Positions 17,094-25,948 of a stretch of 64,000 nt of DNA are shown here, in pieces. Position 1 is the first letter of the stretch, and every line of letters begins with the position of its first letter. The notes under the pieces were generated by a model. That model saw only the letters and a program-made list of their open reading frames with translations, was not told the DNA's origin and made no database searches. Source of the stretch: Paenibacillus silvisoli (lineage in GTDB: Bacteria > Bacillota > Bacilli > Paenibacillales > Paenibacillaceae); contig NZ_CP133017.1 in assembly GCF_030866765.1 (NCBI RefSeq), positions 4,570,001-4,634,000 of the forward strand, read 5' to 3'. The position numbers and the translations under genes were made by a program.

Positions 17094-17876
17094 TTATAGT
17101 TTGATGCCAAAATACCGCTCAAGCGCATCATTATACGCTTCTTTCGTCTCCGGTGTTTGAACCGTGACGCTGTCCCCGCGGAAGAGGCGAAACTCCCCGC
17201 CCCACACGGTATTGCGGCCTTCCTTAGTCCGAACGGCCACGATTGCGGTCTGCCGGAAGATCGAGTCCGGGGCGTTCTCGCACCAAAAGGTAGCAAACGT
17301 ATAATCGCCGGCCAGCTGCGGCTCCTCCGTGAAGGAATAAATGCGCACCCATTCCCCGCGCTTCAGCTCGCAAAGAAACCAGCCGAATTCAGCGTCCCGC
17401 TCCAGCCGGTAGCATTCATCGCCCTGCTCCTGCTCCAGCAGCTCTACCATTTCGATCGGCCTGCGGGGCACGATACCGCCAACGCCGACATCGCACAGAT
17501 AGACGCTTCCTTCCGCCTCCACCTTCAGCACTTGATGGCGGCGTTTTGGAGGGAGCTGTTCGACATCGCGCCAGAATCGGGCGACCAGATCGGTAACCGG
17601 ATAGCCGAGCTCCCGCAGCAGCCAGCCGAACAAGGCGTTCAGCTCGAAGCAGTAGCCGCCTCGGCCGCGAAGGACGATTTTGTCATGCAGATCATTCACA
17701 TCAAGCGATAACGGAATGCCGTTTATAATGTCCAAATTCTCGTAAGGCACGGTGTGCAAATGGCATTCCTGCAAGGCGGCCAGCACCGAAGCGCTTCCGT
17801 CCAGCGGACCTTGATATCCGATCCGGTCGAGATAGGCGGATACTTCCGGTTTCAATTGGCTGCGATCTAGCGGCAT
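17094..17876 (-). CDS. Arylamine N-acetyltransferase
   Basis: This 260-residue protein has the catalytic triad C76 ('RGGYCFELN'), H114 ('HQVLKV') and D129 ('CDVGVGG'). The spacing of 38 and 15 residues equals that of characterised NAT enzymes. NATs transfer acetyl from acetyl-CoA to arylamines and hydrazines; some related proteins act in amide synthase steps of antibiotic synthesis, but no such cluster is here. I chose ATG at 17876, which has a GGGG-containing site upstream and gives the usual length; ATG at 17900 is possible. It diverges from a nucleoside hydrolase gene across a region with a clear inverted repeat. Confidence 0.92.
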   Translation of the reverse strand: MPLDRSQLKPEVSAYLDRIGYQGPLDGSASVLAALQECHLHTVPYENLDIINGIPLSLDVNDLHDKIVLRGRGGYCFELNALFGWLLRELGYPVTDLVARFWRDVEQLPPKRRHQVLKVEAEGSVYLCDVGVGGIVPRRPIEMVELLEQEQGDECYRLERDAEFGWFLCELKRGEWVRIYSFTEEPQLAGDYTFATFWCENAPDSIFRQTAIVAVRTKEGRNTVWGGEFRLFRGDSVTVQTPETKEAYNDALERYFGIKL

Positions 17877-17967
17877 CGAAATTTCAACCCCTTCATTCAC
17901 ATAGATGAGATATGTCTAAGTGTAGAGTTCCTAACGAAAAAGTTCAATGCCCGTATGTTATTCTCGC

Positions 17968-17993
17968 AATGTTCAAACACTATATTGAACATT
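17968..17993. promoter_or_regulatory. Inverted repeat, candidate operator
   Basis: AATGTTCAA at 17968-17976 and TTGAACATT at 17985-17993 form a perfect 9-bp inverted repeat with an 8-base spacer, two helical turns centre to centre. It lies in the gap between divergent NAT and nucleoside hydrolase genes, 70 bases before the latter. No adjacent regulator gene is obvious. Confidence 0.55.
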
Positions 17994-18063
17994 TGCCGGC
18001 AGCTGCAGTAGAATATTGGGATGGAATACATTTCTTACGAATGAGGGAAAAGGATTGAACAAT

Positions 18064-19005
18064 ATGAAACTTCTCATCGACGCGGATACCGGCATCGATG
18101 ATGCTTTAGCTATTTTGTACGCCATCAAATCCGGCAAGGCGGATATTCTCGGCATCACGACGACTTTTGGCAACATTCCGGTGGAGCAAGCCACCGAGAA
18201 CACGCTGCGCGTTCTGAAGCTCGCAGGGGTTGAGAACGAAATTCCGGTCAGCCAAGGCGCTCCCCAGCCGCTGGTGCGCACGGTGAAGGTTTTTCCGACG
18301 TTCGTGCATGGCGTGAACGGAATCGGCGACGTCGAGCTGCCCCGTTCGTATCAGCTTCCGGTGTCGGAAGCCGCGGACGATTTCATCGTTCGTACGGCCG
18401 GCGAGCATGAGGGCGAGCTGGTCATCGTCGCGCTAGGCAGATTGACGAATATCGCTCACGCGCTCAAGAAGGATCCCGAGCTCCCGGCTAAAATCAAGCA
18501 TTTATACGTAATGGGCGGCGCCGTCCATGTAGCCGGCAATGTGACGCCTACCTCCGAAGCGAATATTTGGGGCGACCCGGAAGCGGCCGACTTCGTGATC
18601 CAATCCGGCATTCCGATGACGCTTGTCGGGCTGGACGTCACGCTTAATACCTTGCTGCGCCAATCGCATCTCGATATGCTCCAGCAGTCATGCTCGGCGG
18701 AAAATCAAGAAATCGTAAGCTTTTTGAATCGCTCGATGGCCTACTATTTCAACTTCTACCGCCAATCGGATGCCCTTCATCAGTGCGCGCCGATGCACGA
18801 TCCGCTTGCCGTGCTGGTCGCGATCGAGCCCGGCATCGTGCAAACGCAGCAGATGAACTTGCGGGTTGAATGCCGCGGCGAGCATACGCTCGGCATGACC
18901 GTTGCCGATCTGCGGCGCAAGCCAACCGTCGGTTCGCCCGTTCAGGTGTGCGTCGATGTAGACGGCGATCGGGCCATTGATCTGATGCTGGATGTATTTA
19001 TATAG
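18064..19005 (+). CDS. Inosine-uridine-preferring nucleoside hydrolase family protein
   Basis: This 313-residue protein starts 'MKLLIDADTGIDDALAI', the Ca-binding aspartate cluster that defines the family. It also has 'GDVELPRSY', 'VIVALGRLTNIAHAL', 'LYVMGGAV' and 'ANIWGDPEAA', and a late 'PMHDPLAV' with the catalytic-site His and Asp. These enzymes split the N-glycosidic bond of ribonucleosides to base and ribose, feeding salvage. AAAAGGA lies nine bases upstream of the ATG at 18064; the frame from the TTG at 18016 adds residues outside the family. It is monocistronic with its own terminator. Confidence 0.92.
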   Translation: MKLLIDADTGIDDALAILYAIKSGKADILGITTTFGNIPVEQATENTLRVLKLAGVENEIPVSQGAPQPLVRTVKVFPTFVHGVNGIGDVELPRSYQLPVSEAADDFIVRTAGEHEGELVIVALGRLTNIAHALKKDPELPAKIKHLYVMGGAVHVAGNVTPTSEANIWGDPEAADFVIQSGIPMTLVGLDVTLNTLLRQSHLDMLQQSCSAENQEIVSFLNRSMAYYFNFYRQSDALHQCAPMHDPLAVLVAIEPGIVQTQQMNLRVECRGEHTLGMTVADLRRKPTVGSPVQVCVDVDGDRAIDLMLDVFI

Positions 19006-19012
19006 AATCGTG

Positions 19013-19056
19013 GGAAACCGTGTTTGCCTATTAGGGCTGCGCGGTCTCTTTTTTTT
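19013..19056 (+). terminator. Intrinsic terminator after the nucleoside hydrolase gene
   Basis: GAAACCG and CGGTCTC pair with one mismatch around a long loop and are followed by an uninterrupted run of T. Confidence 0.65.
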
Positions 19057-19122
19057 TATGCGTCGAAGGACAGGATTCCCTTCCATAATTTAGATGCAGG
19101 CTTTAAACTAGTTTTATATGTT

Positions 19123-19136
19123 TGAAAGCGAATACA
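19123..19136 (+). promoter_or_regulatory. Candidate cre (CcpA) site before the GH5 gene
   Basis: TGAAAGCGAATACA matches the cre consensus TGWAANCGNTNWCA at all but one fixed position and lies about 30 bases before the start codon. Carbon catabolite control of a secreted glucanase would make sense. Confidence 0.5.
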
Positions 19137-19164
19137 TGCTTGCATGCGAAGGGAGTCACCCGTC

Positions 19165-21108
19165 ATGAAACGTCTTTCTTGCCTTATGTTTTCGTTTATT
19201 CTGCTCGCCGCCGCAATGCTCCCCTTTACGTTGATCGATCCGAACCGCGCGTCTGCCGCCGTTCCCGCGAAGCAAACCGCCGTGCAAGCTGCCGTGAGCG
19301 AGATGCAGCCCGGCTGGAATTTGGGCAATACGTTCGACGCGACAGGCGGCAGCGAGACCGCATGGGGCAACCCGGTCGTAACAAAAGAATTAATTGACGC
19401 GATCGCTGCGGCAGGCTACAAAAGCATCCGGATTCCCGTTACCTGGGAACAGCGCTTAGGGGCTGCGCCGGATTATGCGATCGAGTCTGCTTTCTTGACG
19501 CGGATTCAAGAAGTCGTAGACTGGGCGCTGGATGCCGGCCTCTATGTCATGGTCAATATTCATCATGATTCCAGCTGGATCATGGGCATGGAGACGCAGC
19601 ATGACGAAGTGCTGACCCGCTTCAAGGCGATTTGGACGCAGGTGGCCGCGCATTTTAAAGATTATCCCAAGAAGCTGATGTTCGAAAGCGTCAACGAACC
19701 GCGTTTTGACGAAGATTGGAACAAGGACGCGCCGGAATATTTCGAGATGCTGGACGAGTTAAACACGACGTTCGTTCAGCTGATGCGGAGCTCCGGGGGC
19801 AACAATGCGAAACGGCCGCTCGTGCTGCCGACCATCGCCGCCTCTGCCGCTCAGAACGACAGGCTGGATGAGCTGCTCAAAACGATCGAGAAGCTGAAAG
19901 ACAATAACATCATCGCCACTTTCCACTATTACGGCTATTGGCAGTTCAGCGTCAATATCGCCGGCGCGACGACCTTTAATGAAGAAGCGCAATCCGAGCT
20001 CGCCAACACGTTCGACCGGGTATACAATACCTTTTCGGGCAAAGGCATTCCCGTTATCGTCGGCGAATTCGGGCTGCTTGGCTTCGACAAGTCGCTGCAG
20101 ACGATCGAGCATGGCGAGGTGCTGAAGTTTTTTGAAGCGACGATGCATGCCGCGAAGGAAAAAGGCTTCACGGTCATGCTGTGGGATAACGGCCAGCATT
20201 ATGACCGGCGGGGTTATCAGTGGTCGGATGAGGACTTGTACCGCACCATTATGGCAGGCGTGAAGGGCCGCTCGTCTACGGCAGCGACCGATGCCGTTTA
20301 TTTGAAAAGCGGCGCGGCGGCAGGCGATGTGCGCGTTCCGTTAAACTTGAACGGCAACGCGTTAACCGCCTTGAAGAACGGCGCGGATTCGCTCGTTCAA
20401 GGGAAGGATTATGAGCTGGATGGAAATAATTTGGTACTGAAGGCGGAGCTGCTTGGTTCATTATTGAAAGGCACAACCGGGCTGAATGCCGTCTTAACTT
20501 GTACGTTCTCCGCCGGGGCGGATTGGAAGCTTCGCGTCATTAGCTACGAAACGCCGGTCATGCAGCATTCGGAAGGCTCCGGTTCGCTGTTCGGCATTCC
20601 GACGCAGTTCGGCGGCGATGCGCTGGCGACGATGGAAGCCACGTATGCGGACGGCAGCAATGCCGGACCGAATGACTGGACGCCGTTCAAGGAGTTCAAT
20701 CTTGCTTTCATGCCGGATTATCAAGCCGGGATGATTCAGCTGAATCCGCAATTTCTGGATGAGTTAAAGGATGGCGAAGAAGTGACGCTGAACATGCATT
20801 TTTGGAGCGGCGAGGTCATTCCTTACAAGCTGACCAAATCCGGGGGAACGCTGACGGGCGTATCTACGCAGGTAGCGCCGGCTGAACCGGCGGTTGAGGA
20901 GAACGAAGGCGCTGAGGCTGAGGGCGATGCTGTTAAGGAAGAAGAGCCTGCTTCGGAGCCGGCTGTTGCCCCTGCGGAAGCCGCGACTGATGGTGATTCG
21001 AATGGTGGTGCCGGAAGCACTTGGGCTTATGTCATCGGCGGCATCGCTTTGGTCATTCTCGTTGCATCAGGCTCGGTTCTGTATAGCAGGCGGCGGTCTA
21101 AACGGTAG
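19165..21108 (+). CDS. Cell-surface GH5 endoglucanase with CBM_X2-like domains and a C-terminal membrane anchor
   Basis: This 647-residue protein starts with a signal peptide, likely cleaved after the ASA motif near residue 32. A GH5 catalytic domain follows (about 40-370) with 'GWNLGNTFDA', the acid/base E178 in 'ESVNEP', and the nucleophile E301 in 'VIVGEFG'. The next region (about 371-580) resembles the CBM_X2 immunoglobulin-like module found in clostridial and bacillar cellulases, and may be two linked modules. Then comes an acidic Ala/Glu-rich linker and a membrane segment 'YVIGGIALVILVASGSVLY' with a basic tail. There is no LPxTG motif, so it is held by the membrane helix. It probably cleaves beta-1,4-glucan or similar polymers at the cell surface. 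An AraC gene follows nine bases later. Confidence 0.9.
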   Translation: MKRLSCLMFSFILLAAAMLPFTLIDPNRASAAVPAKQTAVQAAVSEMQPGWNLGNTFDATGGSETAWGNPVVTKELIDAIAAAGYKSIRIPVTWEQRLGAAPDYAIESAFLTRIQEVVDWALDAGLYVMVNIHHDSSWIMGMETQHDEVLTRFKAIWTQVAAHFKDYPKKLMFESVNEPRFDEDWNKDAPEYFEMLDELNTTFVQLMRSSGGNNAKRPLVLPTIAASAAQNDRLDELLKTIEKLKDNNIIATFHYYGYWQFSVNIAGATTFNEEAQSELANTFDRVYNTFSGKGIPVIVGEFGLLGFDKSLQTIEHGEVLKFFEATMHAAKEKGFTVMLWDNGQHYDRRGYQWSDEDLYRTIMAGVKGRSSTAATDAVYLKSGAAAGDVRVPLNLNGNALTALKNGADSLVQGKDYELDGNNLVLKAELLGSLLKGTTGLNAVLTCTFSAGADWKLRVISYETPVMQHSEGSGSLFGIPTQFGGDALATMEATYADGSNAGPNDWTPFKEFNLAFMPDYQAGMIQLNPQFLDELKDGEEVTLNMHFWSGEVIPYKLTKSGGTLTGVSTQVAPAEPAVEENEGAEAEGDAVKEEEPASEPAVAPAEAATDGDSNGGAGSTWAYVIGGIALVILVASGSVLYSRRRSKR

Positions 21109-21117
21109 GAGGACAAC

Positions 21118-22017
21118 ATGACGATTTTCAGAGGCGAAAACTATTTTCATCAGCAAGACTTTCCCTTCTACATCGACAAATATACGATATTGAAAGGGCA
21201 GCACATTCCGTCGCATACGCATGACTTCGTCGAGCTGGTATTTGTGCTGGAGGGCAGCGCGATTCACGAAATGTCGGGGCATACGTACAAGCTAGCGGCA
21301 GGCGATGTTTTCGTGTTGGAGCCGCAAGTTTATCATAGCTACACCTGCTCCCCCGATGAGGAAACGATCGTGTACAACGTACTGTTCGATGCGTCGTTTC
21401 TTCAGCGCGAGATGGAGGTGCTGCAGCAAATGCCCTCCTTCGTTAACTTCTTTTACTTGGTCCCTTTTCTCCGGAAAAGCCAATCGTTCGTGCCCTATCA
21501 TCCTTTGCAGCCGAGTCAAAAGCTGCAAATTCAGTCGCATTTGCAAACGATCTACGACGAATTCCGGCAGCGCCGGGAAGGCTATCAGCTGATCATCAAG
21601 ACGCGCTGGATCGAATGCTTGGTTTGGCTCAGCCGCTTCCATCACGAGAACCGGAAAACGATGCAGCCCTCCGCCGTATCCGACAAGGAATGGATGGATT
21701 CCATCGTCAACTTCGTCGAGACGCACTATTATCAGCCGCTGACCTTGCAGCAGCTCAGTCAATTATGCGGCATGAGCATCTCCTCGTTCACCGCGAAATT
21801 TAAAGAAGCGACCGGGCAAAGCCTGCTCGATTACAAGCATGCGGTTCAAATCCGCCATGCCGCGCGATTGCTGCAGTCGACGGACAGCAAGGTGCTCGAC
21901 ATCGCGCTCGAAGTCGGCTTCGGCGACGTCAGCTTCTTCAACCGGATGTTCCGCAAGCATACCGGACAGACGCCAAAGGAGTATCGCCGGCAGGAGCGGT
22001 CTGGTGCGGGGGAGTGA
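21118..22017 (+). CDS. AraC family transcriptional regulator
   Basis: This 299-residue regulator has an N-terminal cupin sensor (about 20-120, 'PSHTHDFVELVFVLEGSAIHEMSG') and a C-terminal AraC double HTH ('LTLQQLSQLCGMSISSFTAKF' and 'VLDIALEVGFGDVSFFNRMF'). TAGGAGGACAAC precedes the ATG. It follows the GH5 glucanase by only nine bases and is almost certainly co-transcribed with it. This suggests it senses a glucan oligomer and feeds back on the glucanase, or acts on the convergent ABC importer operon. The ligand is not known. Confidence 0.92.
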   Translation: MTIFRGENYFHQQDFPFYIDKYTILKGQHIPSHTHDFVELVFVLEGSAIHEMSGHTYKLAAGDVFVLEPQVYHSYTCSPDEETIVYNVLFDASFLQREMEVLQQMPSFVNFFYLVPFLRKSQSFVPYHPLQPSQKLQIQSHLQTIYDEFRQRREGYQLIIKTRWIECLVWLSRFHHENRKTMQPSAVSDKEWMDSIVNFVETHYYQPLTLQQLSQLCGMSISSFTAKFKEATGQSLLDYKHAVQIRHAARLLQSTDSKVLDIALEVGFGDVSFFNRMFRKHTGQTPKEYRRQERSGAGE

Positions 22018-22033
22018 GCGGGCGGTTAGATCG

Positions 22034-22073
22034 GAGCTGAGCGTCGGGTTTTCCGACTCTGAGCTCTTTTTTT
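22034..22073 (+). terminator. Intrinsic terminator after the AraC gene
   Basis: A 14-base stem with two mismatches (GAGCTGAGCGTCGG with CCGACTCTGAGCTC) is followed by seven T. Confidence 0.88.
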
Positions 22074-22117
22074 CGGCCAGCACCATTTTTACAGTCCGCC
22101 TCTCCGCCCTCTCAACA

Positions 22118-22156
22118 GAAAAAGCCTCCCGACGCCAACCTGGCGCCGAGAGGCTT
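22118..22156 (-). terminator. Intrinsic terminator after importer operon 1
   Basis: On the minus strand AAGCCTCTCGGCGCC pairs with GGCGTCGGGAGGCTT (two mismatches), followed by TTT. Confidence 0.85.
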
Positions 22157-22189
22157 CACCTTATCCTTTTCGCTTATCGCTCAAATCGA

Positions 22190-23944
22190 TTACTTCGAGC
22201 TCCACAGCGCTACGCGATCCTGCACATACTTCGTATAGCCTTCTTCCATCTTCTTCACGCCGGCTTTGTCGAGATCCGCCATGTACGCGTCCCATACTTT
22301 ATCGAAGTCGGCCGGTTTCGCCAGAATAGCCTCTGGGATACGTTTCCACGTAATATCTTTCATTTTCGTGCCCAGGATGGAAACTTCATCTTCGCCCGGG
22401 ATCGAGATGTTCCAAGCCGCGCCGTATGCTTTAACCTTGAACTCGTCTTCTTTCGGGAACAGATCCTTCCACGTTGTCGCTTTGTATGCGGCCAGCGTTT
22501 CTTTCTCTACGTCGCTGTAACCGAGTACAAGCTGTTCAGGGAAGTTCTTCGTATAGTAGTTGCCAGTCGAATCTTTGGCGCCGTCGCCGTAGTGAACCAT
22601 CATGTTCCAGTAGAAGCTGATACCGGATTCTTTCGTGAACGCGGTATTGTCGTTGTTGATGCGGTCTTGCACTTCTTGCGGCACAACGCGCTTGCCGTCT
22701 ACGACATTATAGTGCTTGCCTTCGATACCCCAGTTATTCAATACTTGGAACTCGTCGGAAGCGAGGTAATCCAGGAATTTAATCGTACGCACCGGATCCG
22801 GGTTCGTGCTGGAAATCGAGATGCCGTAGCCGCCCATGAAGCCTGTCGGCCAGAACGATGCTTCTTTGATGTCCTTGGACATCGTAACCGGATAGTGACC
22901 GTACGTTTGATCGAATTTGCCCGCCGTTTTCAGCGCTTGCTGCCCATCGTTGTAATCCCAGTCTTGGTCGATCAGACCGAGTACGCGGCCGGTTGCCACT
23001 TTCGCTTTATATTGGTCGTACTTCTGAACGAAGCTTTCTTTATCCAGCAAGCCGATATCGTTCATGTGGTTCAGCCAGCGGAAGTATTCCTTCTCTTCCG
23101 GACGACGGAAGTGGTAGATCGCTTCATGCGTGTTTTGATCGACGTAATATTCCCCGTCATCGGAGCCGCCCGTTGTCGCAACAGCCGGGTTCGTTACGGA
23201 AATGTACATATGCCAGTCGTCCGCGTTCAACGAAACGCCGATGTTTTTGTTGCCGTTCTCGTCCGTCGGATGCTTGTCGAGGTACGATTTAATGACGTTC
23301 TCGTAGTCCTGTACGGTACGGATTTCCGGATAGCCCGCTTCTTTCACGACGCGGTGCTGAAGCTCGAAGCCGCCGCCTGCAACGAAGCGCTGCTCATCCG
23401 CTGCCGCCCATGTCGGGATCGCATAGATTGCTTGGTCATCGTTCGTATATTTAGCGCGAACCAGGTAGTCGCCTAGTACTTTCTTGATATTCGGCGCATA
23501 CTTGTCAATCAGATCGGTTAGGTCGATAACCGCGCCGGCGTCAACCAGCTTGCCGATATCGCCTTTCGCCGAAATGATGTCCGGATACTCGCCGCTTGTC
23601 GCCATGAGCGCTACTTTTTGCGCAGGGTCGCCAACCGCGAACTCCGCATCCAGCGTGACGCCTGTTTTCTTCGTCAGCTCTTTGCTGACGTCATCCTGCA
23701 TGTTGTTCCAGTTCGGATTCGGGTCTTCGGCGAAGAAGCTGAACGTGATCGGTTTCGTGTCTTCCGCTGCCGCATTGCTTCCTTCGGCATTCGTGGAATT
23801 CGCATTTCCTTCCGTCGCTGCCGCGTTGTTGCCCGTTTCGCTGCCTGACTCGTTGTTGTTCGAGCTTCCGCAGCCGGCCAGCAATCCGGCGAGAAGTGTA
23901 AGGGACATCAGAATAGAAGCTGTTTTTGCTTTCTTTCTTTGCAT
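22190..23944 (-). CDS. Extracellular solute-binding lipoprotein of a sugar ABC importer (LplA type)
   Basis: This 584-residue protein has a lipoprotein signal ending 'LLAGLLAGC', a low-complexity Asn/Ser/Glu/Ala linker, and a large family-1 type binding body ('SFFAEDPNPNWNNMQDD', 'TGFMGGYGISISSTNPDPVR'). The length of about 580 is typical of LplA/YtcQ-type receptors, which bind oligosaccharides at the membrane surface. It is the last gene of a permease-permease-receptor operon. The ATPase is absent, so a shared MsmX-type ATPase encoded elsewhere is expected. A YesM/YesN pair just upstream probably controls it. The sugar is not known. Confidence 0.93.
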   Translation of the reverse strand: MQRKKAKTASILMSLTLLAGLLAGCGSSNNNESGSETGNNAAATEGNANSTNAEGSNAAAEDTKPITFSFFAEDPNPNWNNMQDDVSKELTKKTGVTLDAEFAVGDPAQKVALMATSGEYPDIISAKGDIGKLVDAGAVIDLTDLIDKYAPNIKKVLGDYLVRAKYTNDDQAIYAIPTWAAADEQRFVAGGGFELQHRVVKEAGYPEIRTVQDYENVIKSYLDKHPTDENGNKNIGVSLNADDWHMYISVTNPAVATTGGSDDGEYYVDQNTHEAIYHFRRPEEKEYFRWLNHMNDIGLLDKESFVQKYDQYKAKVATGRVLGLIDQDWDYNDGQQALKTAGKFDQTYGHYPVTMSKDIKEASFWPTGFMGGYGISISSTNPDPVRTIKFLDYLASDEFQVLNNWGIEGKHYNVVDGKRVVPQEVQDRINNDNTAFTKESGISFYWNMMVHYGDGAKDSTGNYYTKNFPEQLVLGYSDVEKETLAAYKATTWKDLFPKEDEFKVKAYGAAWNISIPGEDEVSILGTKMKDITWKRIPEAILAKPADFDKVWDAYMADLDKAGVKKMEEGYTKYVQDRVALWSSK

Positions 23945-24009
23945 GCTGCAAACCCTCCCAATGTGTATGAAAAATATATATCGTATGAACAGGAAACCTG
24001 CTGATACCG

Positions 24010-24918
24010 CTAGCTCTTGACCGCGCCGAGCGTCATGCCTTTCACAAAATAACGCTGAAGGAACGGATAAACGATCAGAATCGGTACGGTTACGATGATC
24101 GTAATGGCCATTTTAACTGATTCCGGCGAAATTTGCGCCATCACCTCGATCATGTTGCGGCCGCGAAAGTTATCGGCGTTCGTTGTCGTGCTCTGAATGA
24201 CCTTCATCAGCTCGTACTGGAGCGTGGTAAGGTGGTCCTTCGAACCGTTGTAGAGATACGTGTCAAACCAGGAATTCCACTGGCCTACCGCAAGGAAGAG
24301 CGCGATCGTCGCCAATGCCGGCTTCGTGAGAGGCAGAATGACGCGCCAGTAGATCGTAAAATCGTTAGCTCCGTCTAGCTTGGCCGATTCCTGCAGCGCA
24401 TACGGGATGCCGTCGATAAACGAGCGGATCACGAACACGTTGAACGCGCTGACCAACCCGGGAAGAACGTAGACGGCGAAGGTGCCCATCATGTGCAGGT
24501 CCTTGATCAGCACATAGAACGGGATGAGGCCGCCGGAGACATACATCGTAAGCGCTAGAAACGTCGATACGAATTTTCTCCCTTGAAAATCAACCCGGCT
24601 TAGCGTGAACGCGAGCATCGATGCGCTGAGCAATCCGAGCAGCGTGCCGACGATGGTGCGTAGAATCGATATTTTGAGCCCGGTAATCAGGCCCGAGAAC
24701 GCGAAGATCGTAGAATAGTTCTTTAACGTGAATTCACGAGGGAAAATCGTGATGCCGCCGCGGACGCTGTCGGTTGAATCGTTAAGCGAAAGGGCAAGCA
24801 CGTTTAGAAACGGATACAAGGTGACGATCGTGACTAGAATAACGGCAACGTATACGACGACATCGAAGATGCGGTCTGACCAAGGCGTACCGCTGCTAGT
24901 AAGTAAACGTGCTCTCAT
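24010..24918 (-). CDS. Sugar ABC transporter permease (LplC/YtcP type)
   Basis: This 302-residue protein has six membrane segments and the cytoplasmic EAA loop 'ESAKLDGANDFTIYWRVILPL' that docks the ATPase. The C terminus 'LQRYFVKGMTLGAVKS' is the usual ending of this permease group. With the LplB-type partner 15 bases upstream it forms the channel of the importer. The binding-protein gene follows after 65 bases. Family assignment is firm; the substrate is not. Confidence 0.94.
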   Translation of the reverse strand: MRARLLTSSGTPWSDRIFDVVVYVAVILVTIVTLYPFLNVLALSLNDSTDSVRGGITIFPREFTLKNYSTIFAFSGLITGLKISILRTIVGTLLGLLSASMLAFTLSRVDFQGRKFVSTFLALTMYVSGGLIPFYVLIKDLHMMGTFAVYVLPGLVSAFNVFVIRSFIDGIPYALQESAKLDGANDFTIYWRVILPLTKPALATIALFLAVGQWNSWFDTYLYNGSKDHLTTLQYELMKVIQSTTTNADNFRGRNMIEVMAQISPESVKMAITIIVTVPILIVYPFLQRYFVKGMTLGAVKS

Positions 24919-24933
24919 TTTGCCGCGGCCTCC

Positions 24934-25857
24934 TTAAATAATGCTTTCTTTCGTAATTTTTTTGAAAATGCCATTTGCCGTAAAGAGCAAGAGGACACTG
25001 ACGAGCGAGTTGAAAATATTGATCACCGTACCGAATGAGTAGCGTCCCGTCCCTAAGCCGTAGTTAAGCGCATACAAATCAAGCGTTTGGGAATAATCTC
25101 GAACCAGATTGTTGCCTAGCAGGAACTGCTTTTCAAAACCGATGCTGATCAAGTGGCCGATCGAGATGATGATGAGAATGATGATCGTCGAGCGGATGCC
25201 CGGCAGCGTGATGTGCCATACCTGCTGCAGCCTGCTGGCGCCGTCCACTCTTGCCGCTTCATAGAGCTCCGGTCCGATACCCGCAATAGCCGCCAAGTAA
25301 ATGATCGTGTTCCAACCTGTTTCTTTCCACACATCGGATGCCGTGACGATACTCCAGAACAGATTGCCTTTCGCCATGAATTGGATCGGCTCGTTGATGA
25401 TATGCAACCCTAGCAGCAGCTCATTGACTGCGCCGTTATCGGTCGACAGCATCTTGGTGATGATCCCAGCGGCGACGATCCACGATACGAAGTGCGGCAG
25501 ATATGAGATCGTTTGGACGAATCTTTTGAACACCTGCTGCCTCAGTTCATTCAGCAAAATGGCGAAGACGATCGGAATGGTGAAGCCGGCGATCAGTCCC
25601 ATTACGCTCATCGCAAGCGTATTGCGAAGCACCTGAAAGAACATGTCGTCATGAAACAGTTCTTTGAAGTAATAGAAGCCCACCCAGTCCTGCTCGAAAA
25701 ACGATTTGGCGGGTTTGAATTTCTGAAACGCCATCGTCCAGCCCCAGAGCGGCAGGTAGCTGAAAACGAACACCCAAGCCACGAATGGAAGCGACATCAG
25801 ATACAAGTACTTTGAATTCTTGAAATTGTGCCAGAAGCTTGAAGCCCGGTTGTTCAT
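24934..25857 (-). CDS. Sugar ABC transporter permease (LplB/YteP type)
   Basis: This 307-residue protein has six membrane segments and the EAA loop 'EAARVDGASRLQQVWHITLPG' near residues 205-225. The N terminus 'LYLMSLPFVAWVFVFSYLPLWG' is typical of LplB-like subunits. It pairs with the LplC-type permease. It is the first gene of the permease-permease-receptor unit and starts 91 bases after the YesN-type gene. That gap holds a candidate cre site, so the importer probably has its own promoter under catabolite control. Confidence 0.94.
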   Translation of the reverse strand: MNNRASSFWHNFKNSKYLYLMSLPFVAWVFVFSYLPLWGWTMAFQKFKPAKSFFEQDWVGFYYFKELFHDDMFFQVLRNTLAMSVMGLIAGFTIPIVFAILLNELRQQVFKRFVQTISYLPHFVSWIVAAGIITKMLSTDNGAVNELLLGLHIINEPIQFMAKGNLFWSIVTASDVWKETGWNTIIYLAAIAGIGPELYEAARVDGASRLQQVWHITLPGIRSTIIILIIISIGHLISIGFEKQFLLGNNLVRDYSQTLDLYALNYGLGTGRYSFGTVINIFNSLVSVLLLFTANGIFKKITKESII

Positions 25858-25897
25858 TTGCGACTCCTCCTTGCGGTATGACCTAATGATAAGCCAA

Positions 25898-25911
25898 TTA
25901 AAGCGCTTTCA
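25898..25911 (-). promoter_or_regulatory. Candidate cre (CcpA) site before importer operon 1
   Basis: On the minus strand TGAAAGCGCTTTAA matches the cre consensus with one difference near its end and has the palindromic AAAGCGCTTT core. It is about 40 bases upstream of the first permease gene. Confidence 0.6.
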
Positions 25912-25948
25912 ATACCCCAATAATTTTTCTTAAAATCATGTAAAAATC

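Noticed and set aside
21839..23476. A 545-residue plus-strand frame over the solute-binding protein gene
   Set aside because: It crosses the terminators and is antisense to a well-supported lipoprotein gene.
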